Assembly (NCBI GenBank): GCA_904066235.2
Contig: CAJFCV020000003.1
Location: 8,432,001 to 8,496,000, forward strand
Direction of reading: 5' to 3'
DNA length: 64,000 nt
DNA from: Bursaphelenchus xylophilus
Taxonomy: Eukaryota; Nematoda; Chromadorea; Rhabditida; Aphelenchoididae
Shown: one piece after another, positions 40,921-52,742 of the stretch
Position numbering within the stretch: position 1 is the stretch's first letter
How the letters are laid out: the number at the start of each line of letters is the position of its first letter
The notes under the pieces: model-generated
The model's database searches: none
Seen by the model: only the letters and a program-made list of their open reading frames with translations
Told to the model about the DNA's origin: nothing
Program-made: the position numbers and the translations under genes

Positions 40921-42392
40921 CGACCCCATATAATTCATTGAACTTCCTGATCTTGGCCAATCCCAGTCTCTCATTCTTCAGATCATAAACATGGCAGAAC
41001 TCTCTGAACATCGAAGTCCCAAAAACCCAACGGTTTCGATCGAATGTTGCCAAAGCGCAATACTCTTCTCCTCTTAGAATCCCCAAATAGAAAAAGAAAT
41101 TCTGAATTGCCATTGAATATTGGCGACCATTAATTGTGAATTCAACTTCAGCCGTCGAATCACAACGCATGAAATAATATTTTCCGTCCTTTTCCGCACC
41201 CAATTCCTTATAAAAGGCGCTGAGGAATTCCGAGGGCATATAATTCCTTGAAGTTCCACTATCGGAGAGTGCCTAAAAAACAATTCGTTATAATAATTCG
41301 GTAAAAGATTACGCCGGAATTAATCTTTTCCCAGGGTTATTAATGCAGAGAAAAAACCTGGACAAAAAATGACTGAAAATAGGCCTTATCTTGAGATTCA
41401 TAGTAAATCGACCATTATTTTTCCTAGGTAGTCTTAAAAAATCGTAAAACCTTAAATCCTTTCTCCATCAACCTACCGTAAAATTTCTGGCAACGGCGCT
41501 TCCAACCGAAAATGATTCGACTTGGATATGCCATTTTCCGTTTGATGTATCAGCGGGTATCCACTCGTAATCATCCTCACAATGCAGGTAGTCAAACCCT
41601 CCAAACGTCAAGTGCCCGCTGTCCACACATGTTTCCGTTGCGCAATGCCGAAAATACAACGTAAAAACTGATTGAGAAAAGTTGTCATCTAGAACATTTT
41701 CGATAAAACTTGGGGAAAAGGCCTTCTTCGATAGGCCGAGAATTCCATCTGCTCGCGAATAGTTGGAATCGGAGCGCATGACAGCGGCTGCGAACGGAAC
41801 TGGCGCTTTCAAACGAAAGCCATCGATTGGATACCCTAGCTGAAGACATGACATGAATTCGAGAAATGAAACACAATATTCTTTAATTTTTTTAAATTTT
41901 AGGAACAATAACTTACGATCACTTCATCCTTGCGGTGCTCGAGGGACACTCTCGTCGAGTCCGAATAAATCAGACTATACCCGTCGTGCGTATCGTGAAT
42001 GTCGTAAAAAGCGGCTGTGGCCGACTTTTGCGGCTCATAGAAGCGCGGGGATCGACAAGTTTTATTTTTATTTTTAGAGTCTTTGCATCCTGCTTTGGTG
42101 ACCCATGTTACATGAGACCCCGTATCAACCGCCAACCTGAACGTTGAAGGGGGAGATCCAATTGAGATTCTGGCATAATACAAAACATTTAGAAGGTTTT
42201 CCAGTGGGAGTTGAAAAGTCACAGCAGATGCTGAAATAAAACTATGTGGACTGCTCGAATCAATGCATAAAACAAAAAATAAAACTGACTTGACATTCTA
42301 TCCTCATTGTTAACGGCGTTGATCTCATTGGCGTTGATGGCAGTGTAAAAATACAAAGGTAAAATTAAAGCAAGCCGGACAAGGACGAGCAT
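40862..42392 (-). CDS. Pepsin-family (A1) aspartic protease, secreted
   Basis: Four exons (42392-42290, 42230-41917, 41839-41477, 41272-40862) give 396 aa. A signal peptide (MLVLVRLALILPLYFYTA) is followed by the N-terminal lobe with the catalytic motif DTGSHVTWV. The second catalytic motif, DSGTS, lies at the start of the last exon (ALSDSGTSRNYMP). GILGLSKKAFSP and the strand-loop RWVFGTSMFREFCHVYDL are typical of nematode pepsin-like (ASP) proteases. These are usually intestinal, lysosomal or secreted digestive enzymes. There is almost no propeptide between signal and mature lobe, so the N-terminus may be mispredicted. After FNELYG the last 20 or so codons, up to the TGA at 40862, come from the neighbouring TCGGGTGA foldback element. 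Confidence 0.88.
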
Positions 42393-42937
42393 CCTGCGTG
42401 GAATAAAAGATATTCTTGTGTTTCTTTCTGTATGCTTAATTCTCTGTACTGAATTGATATCATTGCGCAAAACATATACATACAGAAAATTTTTAGAGAA
42501 ATTCTCACACTGTGATTCATCGCAACGCACCAGAAAACTGATTCGTTATAGAAGGGGTTTCTTATACGGAGGCTCGTTACGGCCTCAAAGTCGCTTTGAG
42601 TGGTGACTTAAAATTATTTGTTAAGGAAACGTTTCGTTGTTCGGGAGTTCATCGTACAGATGAGGTATCAGCGAAAACTCTGAGAGTGGAATTGCAAATA
42701 AGTTACGAAACAAGTCAACAATCACGGTTTTGGAGGCTCGAACAATCATTTTGTCTTTTGTTTTCTCGTGTTTCCGCAACTTGTGCCAAGTCCCGAAACG
42801 AAAATGTGATTTGGGCGCCAAACCTGGCATTCTGTTTAAAGCAAAAATTTCGCAAAAAAATTGCAAAAGGGGAATATTCGAATCTCTTCTCTGGTTGACG
42901 CTTACGGTAGGCAAATTCTTGCTGTAAATTCACCAAG
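42393..42937. promoter_or_regulatory. Divergent promoter region between protease and eftu-2
   Basis: The two genes are transcribed away from each other across 545 bp, so both promoters should lie here. No TATA box or clear trans-splice acceptor was identified. Overlapping open frames at 42596-42936 on both strands are not supported as genes. Confidence 0.4.
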
Positions 42938-45900
42938 ATGGACGGCGATTTATACGATGAGTTTGGAAATTACATTGGCCCGAGTCTAGATAGTGACGAA
43001 GAAGATGAAAACGACCGTGATAGTGACCAACAGGACGGTCAAGACGATGAGGATGAAGAGATGGAGGACGATGTAAGTTTCAATTTGCGTGTATATTATG
43101 TTTTATGCGTTTAGAAATGATTTTACATTGTTCTTGGCATTATTAATATAATTTTTTTTAATTTTGGTCTGCTGAACGTCGAGTTGAAGCCCCAGGAAAC
43201 CAGATTGTACTCCATGAAGACAAGAAATACTACCAAACAGCGTTGGAAGTGTACGGTGAAGGAGTTGAGGCTTTAGTTCAAGATGAAGATGCTCAACCTC
43301 TGACCGAGCCGATTTACAAGTCTGGGAAGATTAAACGCTTTGAAGTCGCTGAACAAGACTTGCCCGCGACCAACTATAAGCCTCAGTTTATGGTCGATTT
43401 GATGCAGCATCCTCAATTAGTTCGAAATATTGTGATTGCCGGACATTTGGGTCATGGAAAGGTGGGTAGTTTAACATAAATTGAAATTTTCGATTATTAG
43501 ACGACTTTCATGGACTGTTTAATGGAGCAGACACATCCCGGGTTCCAGCGGCCTGAGGAGAGTGATATGCGCTATACAGATCAACAATTTTTGGAGATCC
43601 AGCGAGGCTGTTCAATAAAATCGACTCCAATCTCCGTGGTAATGCAAACTTTGAAGTCAAAGTCGTATTTACTGAATGTGGTGGATACTCCCGGTCATGT
43701 TAATTTCTCCGATGAGGTCACTGCCGCTTATAGATTATGTGATGGAGTGGTTTTGGTGGTTGATGCTCACGAGGGAGTGAGTTTTTATTTTTGTTTCTAG
43801 TGTAATATAAATTGTTGCCTAAAAAATTGATTCTTAGATTATGATGCAAACCGAAAGATTGTTGAAGCATGCGATTCAAGAGAAACTTCCGGTTACAGTT
43901 TGCATTAACAAGATTGACCGTCTGATTTTGGAATTGAAACTTCCTCCAAGTGATGCTTACAGTAAACTCAGATACACCTTGGACCAGTTGAACAAAATTG
44001 TGAAGACTTTTGCTCTGGATGACTTCCCTGTGTTCTCGCCGTTGAATCGAAATGTGGTCTTTGCCAGTTCTCGGTACAATATTTGCTTGTCACTTGATTC
44101 GTTTGCTCAGTTATATTCAACTAAGTATCGTAAGTCATTGTTGCATTTGTTCTTTTGAATTTTAGGTGACTTTCGCCTGGTAAACGACTGCAAAATATGA
44201 AATTTTGCATATTATAGGAGATTTTGTTTTTTTTGACGACCTTGCCTACTACGATTTAATTGCAGCTAAAATAAACACCAAAATGTTTGCCGATCGTCTC
44301 TGGGGGGACTTCTACTTCAATGAGGACACCAAGAAGATTACCACCAAGGGAGAGATTGGTCAGAACAGAACTTTTGTCCACTTCATTTTGGAACCTTTGT
44401 ATAAGATCTTTGCGCATGTTGCTGGAGACGTGGATACATGTCTGCCCCGGTTTACCAGAGAAATGGGGATCAAATTGAACAAGAAGGAGCAGAAAATGAA
44501 TATCCGACCATTGATTGCGCTGATTTGTCGTCGATTTTTTGGAGATTTTACAGGTAAAGCTACTACTTATCATGAATTAATTTTCGCTTTATTCTTTGGT
44601 GATATTATACTGTACTCTCTTTTAGCATTTGTTGACATGGCTGTGAGCAAGATTCCATCCCCACTTGAGTCCACCGCCGCCAAGGTCCGGCTGAATTACG
44701 GTGGAGTAATCGAGAGTCCGTTGGCTCAGGAGATCTCCCGATGCGATAAAAATGGGGTCCTCTATCTCCATACCACCAAGAACTATCCCACGACAGATGC
44801 CTCATCATTCCATGTGTTTGGCCGTGTGATCAGTGGGACTTTGAAATCAGGAGATGAGGTTAAATTGTTGGGAGAGGCTTATTCAATCCAAGATGAAGAA
44901 GATTGCCGAATTCTGACCGTCGGAAGATTATGGCTGCCAGTTGGACGTTATAAAGTGGAAGTGGACACAGCCCCGGCTGGAAGTTTGGTGCTGATAGAAG
45001 GAATTGATCAGCCAATTTCGAAGACTTGCACGATTATTGAGAAGGACTATAACCAAGATGAGGTAGGAGAATATTGCAAAGAAAACTTAATAAAAACCTG
45101 TGAACATTTGAAAAGATTTGGATGATATAGCTAGAATAAGATGTCAGGCGGATGACAGCAGACTTTTTTCAGATCTACATCTTCCGCCCTCTCCGTTTCG
45201 ACACAAAATCCGTGGTGAAGTTGGCCATCGAACCGATCAATCCTTCCGAGCTCCCGAAAATGCTGGATTCGCTGAGAAAAGTGAACAAATCGTATCCGTT
45301 GCTAACCACTCGAGTCGAGGAATCGGGAGAGCACGTGATGCTGGGAACTGGAGAATTGTACTTGGACTCGGTCATGCATGACATGAGGAAAGTCTTCTCA
45401 GAAATTGATATCAAAGTGGCTGATCCGGTGGTTAGCTTTTGTGAAACGGTCGTTGAGACGTCTACGCTGAGATGCTTTGCTCAAACGCCCAATCAGAAGT
45501 GAGTTTGGGAACATTTGGGAGTTTTTGCGTCATACATTTTGCGGATTACGACATTATGTTTCAGAAACAAACTAACCATGATATCTGAGCCTTTGGAGAA
45601 GGGTTTGGCCGAAGACATCGAAAATGAAGTCATCAAAATTGGGTGGAACAGGTAAATTATATTATTTTAATTGTTTATCAACAATTTTATTTTTTAATTT
45701 GGGTTTTATTTTGCAGAAAGCAGCTTGGGGACTTTTTCCAATCCAAATACAGCTGGGATTTGCTCGCCGCTCGATCAGTTTGGGCCTTCGGACCGGATCT
45801 GACAGGCCCAAATATTTTGGTGGATGATACTCTCCCGTCAGAAGTCGACAAACAACTCCTAGGAACAGTTAGAGAATCCCTGATCCAAGGGTTCCAATGG

Positions 45901-46651
45901 GCGTCGAGAGAAGGCCCTCTGTGCGAAGAGCCAATGAGAAATGTCAAGTTCAAGTTGCTGGATGCCAAGATCTCCGATGAAGCTTTATATCGAGGTGGAG
46001 GTCAAATTATCCCGACTTCGAGGAGATGCGCTTACTCAGCGTTCTTGGTAAGTACCGTAGAAACTGTTTTGGGGTTTTTTTTATTTCTGAGGACGATTTT
46101 GTGGTAGGTATAAATATAAAATAGGTTTTGTTTTGGGTTAGAATTGTGGATATTGTCCGGAAATAAATTGCAATGGATGGAATGACCCTTGATTGTTCTA
46201 GATGGCCACTCCTCGTCTCATGGAACCGTATTATACGGTGGAAGTAATCGCCCCAGCTGATTGTGTCAGCTCGGTCTATACCGTCCTCTCCAAGCGCCGT
46301 GGACACGTCACTCAAGACACCCCAATCCCAGGCTCCCCACTCTACAAGATCAACGCATTCATCCCGGTGATCGACTCGTTTGGATTCGAAACCGACCTTC
46401 GAACTCATACTCAAGGACAGGCCTTTTGTATGAGTGTCTTCAATCATTGGCATTTGGTCCCAGGAGATCCATTGGACAAGTCGATCGTCATCAACCCACT
46501 CGAAGTTCAACCAGCCACTCATCTGGCTAGAGAATTCATGATCAAGACCAGGAGAAGAAAGGGATTAACCGAAGATGTCTCCGTCAACAAATTCTTTGAC
46601 GATCCCATGCTGGTTGAGCTCGCCAAACAGCAAGATCTCTTTGTTCTCTAA
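42938..46651 (+). CDS. eftu-2: U5 snRNP GTPase (Snu114/EFTUD2)
   Basis: Exons 42938-43088 (or 43072), 43184-43461, 43501-43776, 43838-44129, 44266-44553, 44626-45062, 45173-45498, 45565-45651, 45717-46047 and 46202-46651 give about 971 aa (human EFTUD2 972). The N-terminus [20 protein letters not shown] and the acidic stretch are family hallmarks. GTPase motifs are the P-loop GHLGHGKT, DTPGH and NKID. EF-2-like domains II-V follow to [16 protein letters not shown]. The protein is a core spliceosomal GTPase controlling Brr2-driven U4/U6 unwinding. The exon 1/2 junction is uncertain: the strong GTAAGT donor at 43073 is phase 0, while the usable acceptors (43182-43198) need phase 1. A weaker donor at 43089 fits. 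Intron 2 is only 39 bp. Confidence 0.95.
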
Positions 46652-48058
46652 GTTAACCATCATTCTGATTCTTGTTATTAAATATTTTAACTTATAAGGT
46701 TGTTTTGAGGAGATCTTGACAATTTATTTATACATTATTCATGATAAAAATTGGTCTTTTTTCTAGATTTTGATGATTTTTTCGGCACCAGAAGGTGCCA
46801 GTGGTTGTATCACATGAGGAAAAGATAAACAGGCCATTTAAATATTTTTCAATCCCCATGAGCGTTTTATAAGAAGATTGTAGTAAAACGGGATATTTTT
46901 CACAAAAAAGTAGGCCAAAAGTCAATGTTTTGCGAAAACAAACCCGAAACCACGCCCTTCTAATCATTCTGTTTTTCCAAATTAAAAATCTCGATATCAC
47001 GTTTCACTGATCCGGAAGGGGGATGTTCAAATCTCCCCTTCGCGTTTTTCTTTTCGTCGTTTTCGTTTTTTGCCTTTACGAAATCGAAGGGAAAGCGGTC
47101 TGATCGCCGTGAAAACAGAGGGTACAGTATTCGAGAATAGGTCAAAGACGACGGAAATAGCATCTAGAATTAAGAGAGCCTGCAGAAGAGAAGACAGAGT
47201 GTAGAGAAAATCGAGAAACGGCAGAGAAAAGCGAGATATTGGGTGAAATTAAGAGAATGGGACAGAAAAGGGCTAAAACAAGGTGGATTTTGGTGGGGGG
47301 AGAACGATAGAGAGCCGAGGGACTACGCGTATCTCCGAAGCGTTAGAACGGACCGATAGACCGTCGAAAATCGAGAGCGCGCAGAGCCGAAACCCCACGA
47401 AATGGCCTTGCACACAAGGCCCTTGCCTTTCCCGCTCTCAAAACGAAAATACCACACGTCGCAGCGGAGACGGCAGCGAATCGGCGCGCTCATATGTCCT
47501 TCGCAGTGCCTGGTACCAGCCAACACAAACCCCCACCCTTCCACCCGACCCTGCCGCCTTTTTTCTCTCCCTTTCCGTGTTTTTTCGTAACGTGTGCGAA
47601 GGAAGAAGAGAGCGAGAGAGGGAACGGAACGTCCGCGCTTCCAAACGTTCCTTGCTCTCGGCTCGTGTTCACCTGTGTCAGCACGATGATTTCAGCAGAA
47701 CGTGCCGACTTTTATTTTAATTTTTTCATTTTGAAATTTTGGGATTTGAGAATTTTTTGGTGTTTTTAAAAAGTAATTTGCATACTTTGCCCACTTACAG
47801 TAGGATTTTTGGTGACTTTAGGTGGTTTTTGAGATATTCTGGGGATTCTGATCGTATTTTAAAATGTCGAAATTATTTTTTCTGATTCCGAAAAATTTTA
47901 AAAATTGTTTCAACTGATTTTTTGCCAAGTTTAAATAAGTTTTGTGGTATTATTTTGAATATTTTACATTTTTTCCAACAGTTGGATAAAATTTTAATGG
48001 ATTTTTTGTTATTTTGCTTAATTTTCAATCTATTTCAGCATTTTAACACTGTTATGGT
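46652..48058. other. Intergenic region upstream of the LRR gene
   Basis: It contains the 3' flank of eftu-2 (46652-46740), a purine-rich GAGA-type stretch at about 47160-47340, and a GC-richer block at 47340-47690 that may hold the promoter of the LRR gene. A splice acceptor TTTCAG at 48033-48038, 20 bp before the ATG, fits SL trans-splicing or the end of a 5' UTR intron. Overlapping open frames at 47283-47769 look like chance. Confidence 0.5.
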
Positions 48059-50873
48059 ATGTTGACAACCATGAATATCACGAATCTCTTACTTTTCGCG
48101 GTTTTCTGTGGCCTCGCCACTTGCAATTTGAATTCAAACACTTGCCAAGACATTGAATCTTCTTTCCAATCGGTTGTGGAGGCCAATGAGGAGGTAAGCT
48201 TTCATTTATACGCATTGAAATGGGATTCTTTGGAATTGATTTCATGAGTTTTTATTTTACATTAGATTTTTTGTCATAAAAATTTATTTTTTGGTCTAAA
48301 ATTATGTTTTCAGCCAGCTTGCCGTTGTATGCCCAAGGCATTTGGCGCTTCATCCGATGAGGAGTTTGTTTTTGTGGGTTGTACTCGGCAGAATATGCCT
48401 TCAATATACCGGGCATTGAATGTTCTGAATGAAACCAACATGACTCAACTCAAGATCTGGAACTCCCTGCTCAATATCTTGCCCAGCGATCTTTTCAGCA
48501 AAGTAAGTTTCGGGTTTTTGATTTCCGAAGAACGTTGCAGTACCGTAAATTTTATGGTATTCACAGTCCGGCAAGAGGTTTTTCGCACGGTGCGGTTTTT
48601 TGAAGGTTATTACTGGTAAACTGGATGAATTAAAAGGTTGAAAATCGTAGTGATGATAGCCTATGAGTCCCTTTTTGGATCTAGATATTTATTTGGGCCA
48701 TTTTTGATCATATTTTTTAACAACTTTCATGTTTTGATACTTACTATAATATAATAGATTAGGCGGTTATGAAAAAATAAAGGCTTCCGATGACAAATTC
48801 TGAATTTAAAAGTTAGTATCAGACTATTTCAAAATAATTTTCCACATTCTTTCAAATTTTCGAGTTTCCTTGACCCCCTTTTCACCCTTCTATTTTGCAG
48901 GTCCGTCCCAAAGTTTTGTCCATTGAAAACTCGGGAGTGAGCGTCTTCCGGAAAGGCGTCTTCTCGAACCTCGGACCCCGATTACAAAGCCTCTACATCA
49001 TGAACAACATCCTGAAAAGCTTCGACAAACAAACCTTTAGCGATCTGATCAACCTGGAGATGTTGGACCTCTCTGGCAACAAGCTGAACTCAATCAAAAT
49101 GGACCATTTTGGCCCACTGTCCAAACTCCAACACCTCCATTTGTCCAACAATCAGATCCAGGAGATCGAAAATGGCGCGTTCTCGCTTCTGAAAAACTTG
49201 AAGGTCCTGAATTTGGCTGGAAATTCGATTACAAACATCACCAAGGCCATGTTCAAAGGTCTGGAGAATTTGGAAGTCCTCCAATTGGAGAAGAATTCCC
49301 TGAAAAACATTGAACCAGATGCATTCAGTACGATGAAGAAGCTGAGAATCTTGGATTTGGGTCACAACAATTTGAACAAGGTAGGTTTTGATCAAGTTGA
49401 TGTTAAATTAAGGTGGTGTGATATAAAAGTTGGGCGATAGAGACATGAAAATGTTCTCAGTAGGGTTGAATTTCAAGTGTCTGCAATTTTGACGGCTTTT
49501 TGAATTTGCAATTCTGCAGAGTGCGATTTAAAATTTTGCACTGTGCGGTTGAACCTAATGCTGCCCTAAGGGCTTCCGATGCTAAATTTTTAAATTGTGG
49601 TGTAGTACTTATTATCAATTACTGATCTAACGTCTGGTCCAATTTCAGATCAACCTCAACGCCCTCCCGAAACTGGAAACCCTTCTTCTGAACAACAATA
49701 ACCTGCAAGCCATGAGTAATGTCGCCCTCAAGAAGCTCCCTCAACTCACCACGTTGAACGTGGACAACAATAACATTGTCCAACTGGCTGCCAAGGACCT
49801 GGATGAGCTCGTGGAGAGCCCACAACTCAACTCGCTCTCCTTTGTGGCCAACAACATGACTCACATTGATGCGTCGGCCTTCCGTTTCTGCCCAAAAGTC
49901 ACTGTCCTTTCCCTGCAGAACAACAATTTGACGTCTTTGAGCAGCGTGCCGAAGGGTGGAAACGGCGCAGTCTCCTGGCTGAGGCCTTTGACCAATCTGA
50001 AGAGCCTGTTTTTGACCTGGAACCAGATCTCGGTGCTAAAACACGGTGAATTGAACGTGATCCCATCGTTGGAAGACGTCAGCATGGATCATAATAAGCT
50101 CGGAACCATCGATAAAGACGCGCTGACAGGCCTCCAATTGAAGAAGTTGTTCCTAAATGGAAACGAACTCTATTATTTGCCTGAGGGCTTGTTCCAAGGA
50201 TGGAATACCGAGAGCATTTACTCTGTCGATCTGGCTGGTACGTTAGTTGGGAGTTGTTTTTGCATACAATCAAGTTCGTTTTTTGGCTGCACTGTGCGGA
50301 GTTTTTTATTTTTGCACAGTGCGAAAGAAAAGATTGTCGCACTGTGCAAAAATAACCAAACCTTTGCAAAACCCAAAATTTTTTCCACCGTGCAGTGAAA
50401 AATGTTATCAAATTGATTAAAATTACCCGTGTTTCTTTCCAGAAAACCCATGGGAATGCATCTGTGGCCACGAATGGATCGGTGAGTGGCTCCGCACCCT
50501 TGGCGACCGTTCCACGCCCTCCGGCAACGTCGGATGCCTGGCCTATCATTGCGGAAACGATGTCGAAGAGACCCCCAAGCACTCGGCTTGGATCACCGTG
50601 GTCGCTGGCATTCTCGCTTTCGTGGCCTTGCTTTTCTTGGCCGCGATTGCCTATCTGTACATCCAAGAGACTTGCGGAAGGTCGCCGATCCCGCTGAAGA
50701 GGATCCCAAGTGATATGGTGCGACTCATCCCGTCGATGGAAAGTCTCTCCTTCCCCAATCCAGTGGCTGGAGAGTTGATCAAGAGCAATCTGAATAAGCC
50801 ATCCACTCCGGCGGAAGGGACGGAAAAAGACGAGGCCAAGGATAAGAAACGAGTCCGATTTGATGGAGTTTAA
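48059..50873 (+). CDS. Transmembrane extracellular leucine-rich-repeat protein
   Basis: Five exons (48059-48193, 48314-48502, 48901-49380, 49649-50237, 50443-50873) give 607 aa. A signal peptide (NITNLLLFAVFCGLATC) is followed by a short Cys-containing N-cap (CRCMPK). About eleven LRRs of the LxxLxLxxNxL type follow (LEMLDLSGNKLNSI, LQHLHLSNNQIQEI, LKVLNLAGNSITNI). Then come an LRRCT cap (NPWECICGHEWIGEWLRTLG...CLAYHC), one membrane helix (WITVVAGILAFVALLFLAAI) and a 70-residue basic cytoplasmic tail. The order matches nematode eLRR membrane proteins such as LET-4, which maintain apical extracellular matrix in epithelia. Orthology to a specific one is not certain. The introns contain GCACTGTGC motifs. 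Confidence 0.88.
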
Positions 50874-51727
50874 GATCTGAGGGTTCTCTGGGATGTGATA
50901 GATCATTTTACAATACAATCTGGCCATAGGTATTCCTTCAGCATAAGGAATCTTAATCTTTTTTCCAAAAACTCCGTATTTAAGTCGAAATGTGTCATTT
51001 TTTACTGTTTTTGGGCTTAAATTATTGCTTGCTGTTTCCAGAGAGTATTGTAAGACAGGATTATCTCACTCACCATCAAGAGAACTTGATTTCCCATCTT
51101 ATCCATGCGTTTTCATAGGCCCCGCACTCGCTGAACATAGTCTCTCAGTGTTGTTTTTGAGTGCCCCAAGATCTCCAAACACTTTATTAACCTGTATTAT
51201 AATTGTTACCCTTCTGTTCGAGTCTATATTCGCCATGAAATTCGAGATTTTTCCTCGATTTATCATGGGTAATATAATCTCGTCATAAATTAATAATATT
51301 ATTGTTGTATATAACCACAAAACCCCGTCTCTGCTCCTCATGTATGCCAAACCGATCCAACCCGTAAAAACAGTTGTTATTGGTGAATAACATCCACTCT
51401 TCAAAGTTGTTTTAAACATTTTACGTGTTTTCTCGCCATGGTTAATATAACCATGTCCTTTTTTTGGGCTTAAAGCCCGTTTTATTTATTGGTTGTAATA
51501 AAAACTGGTCATTTGTTACATAATACACATTTTTATGTTCTGTTCTTTTACATTTATCCACCGAATAAATAACATATTTGTTTTATTTGAGATCAAGATA
51601 ATCGGAAGGGGTGGAAACCGAGGAATTTTACAAGTTCTAGAGATTCTACCGGGAAGAAAGAGACATATTAGAAGTTTCGAAGTTTCTACGAGCTTCAGAG
51701 TTATTTACAAAGACATAAAATAAAATT
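50874..51727. other. Convergent intergenic region
   Basis: 3' flanks of the LRR gene (+) and the centrin gene (-). No coding exon seen. Short open frames at 50992-51723 are AT-rich and unlike any protein I know. Confidence 0.5.
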
Positions 51728-52529
51728 TTAATACATTTTTGTCTTCTTCATGATGACTTTAAAGTCATTTTCGAAGACTTTGCCGCGTTTCGTAAGGTCA
51801 GCGAAGTGGATCATCTCCTAAACGACGCAAAAATAATTTCTAACATTTGTAAAACCTTATTCTAGCATCTAATATACATCAGAGTCCAAACTTGGGCCAA
51901 AATTTATCTTATCCATGTGCTTACCCAAAGATCTTTGTCCTCAATCTCATCCTCACCCAATTCCTTGGCAACTCGCTTCAGGTCCGTGAAATTGATAAAA
52001 CCTTTGTTCTGGACATCAAACAGTTCAAACGCACTTCTGATTTCTCTGCTGCTATCGTCGGCATCCGAAAGTTTCTCATTGAGGATGTACATCAACTCTT
52101 CGAGAGTGAAAGAGTCTAAAAATTAAGGCTTAAATAATTGGAACCGGGCATACCTGAGCTAACTTGTCTTGCGACTTCGTTCTCCTGCATCTTCTTTACC
52201 AACTCGTCGATTTCTTTCTGTCTGGGCTCGAATCCCATAGCTCTCATTACAATCTAAAAATGAGTTTGATTTTAAATTTACAGAAAAACGATCTCAAATC
52301 GTAAAATTTAGATCAGGTCTCTCTGTCCCACACTAATCTCGGGGAATTTATCTTCCACAAAATTACAAGTTATTTCAAGACACATCGAAAGTAATACAAT
52401 CCTTACTTTCAGCCGTTTAATGGAAATAAATCCAGTTCCATCCTTGTCGCAAATATCGAACGCCTTCTCAACTTCATCCTTGGTCAAGACCGGCTTGCTT
52501 TTACTTGTTCCGATCGACTTTCCACTCAT
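51728..52529 (-). CDS. Centrin/caltractin-like EF-hand protein
   Basis: Four exons (52529-52407, 52253-52154, 52115-51925, 51817-51728) give 167 aa, the size of centrins (about 170). EF-hand 1 is DICDKDGTGFIS (a canonical Ca-binding loop) followed by IKRLKIVMRAMGFEPRQKEI, the typical centrin linker. EF-hand 3 is LFDVQNKGFINF, in which several acidic ligands are replaced, and the other hands look degenerate. Centrins act at centrosomes and cilia and in nucleotide-excision repair and mRNA export complexes. A splice acceptor (CTTGCAG) lies 5 bp before the ATG, so the mRNA is probably trans-spliced. It is the last gene of a possible three-gene operon, 213 bp below the KH gene. Confidence 0.88.
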
Positions 52530-52536
52530 TTCTTCT
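52530..52536 (-). promoter_or_regulatory. Likely trans-splice acceptor of the centrin mRNA
   Basis: The minus-strand sequence CCTTGCAG|AAGAAATG puts an acceptor five bases before the start codon. The position and the 207-nt gap from the upstream stop fit a downstream operon cistron. Confidence 0.55.
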
Positions 52537-52742
52537 GCAAGGTATCAACTGCAATGCATACAAAACAAGTCAGAATTCTCAAAGACCCAAGCACTGAACT
52601 TAATTTCAAGACGGTCAAAGGTCCTTTCAGGTCTTTATCGATATCAGAAACGTAGAAAACGTCAATTCAAAAGTTGAAAACCTGGTTATAACGCTGTTTA
52701 CTATTTACACAATAAATACAATAAGAAAGCTTCGAAAAAGTA

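Noticed and set aside
44130..44265. Extra coding sequence in eftu-2 ([14 protein letters not shown]...)
   Set aside because: An open frame crosses the end of this intron, but the acceptor at 44265 gives exactly the length of the human protein between conserved blocks.
47016..47045. B-box-like GTTCAAATCTCC near a GGAAGGGGGA stem
   Set aside because: No A box or acceptor stem at tRNA spacing.
47283..47769. Overlapping frames of 60-145 codons on both strands
   Set aside because: GC-richer promoter-like block upstream of the LRR gene; all frames overlap and none resembles a protein.
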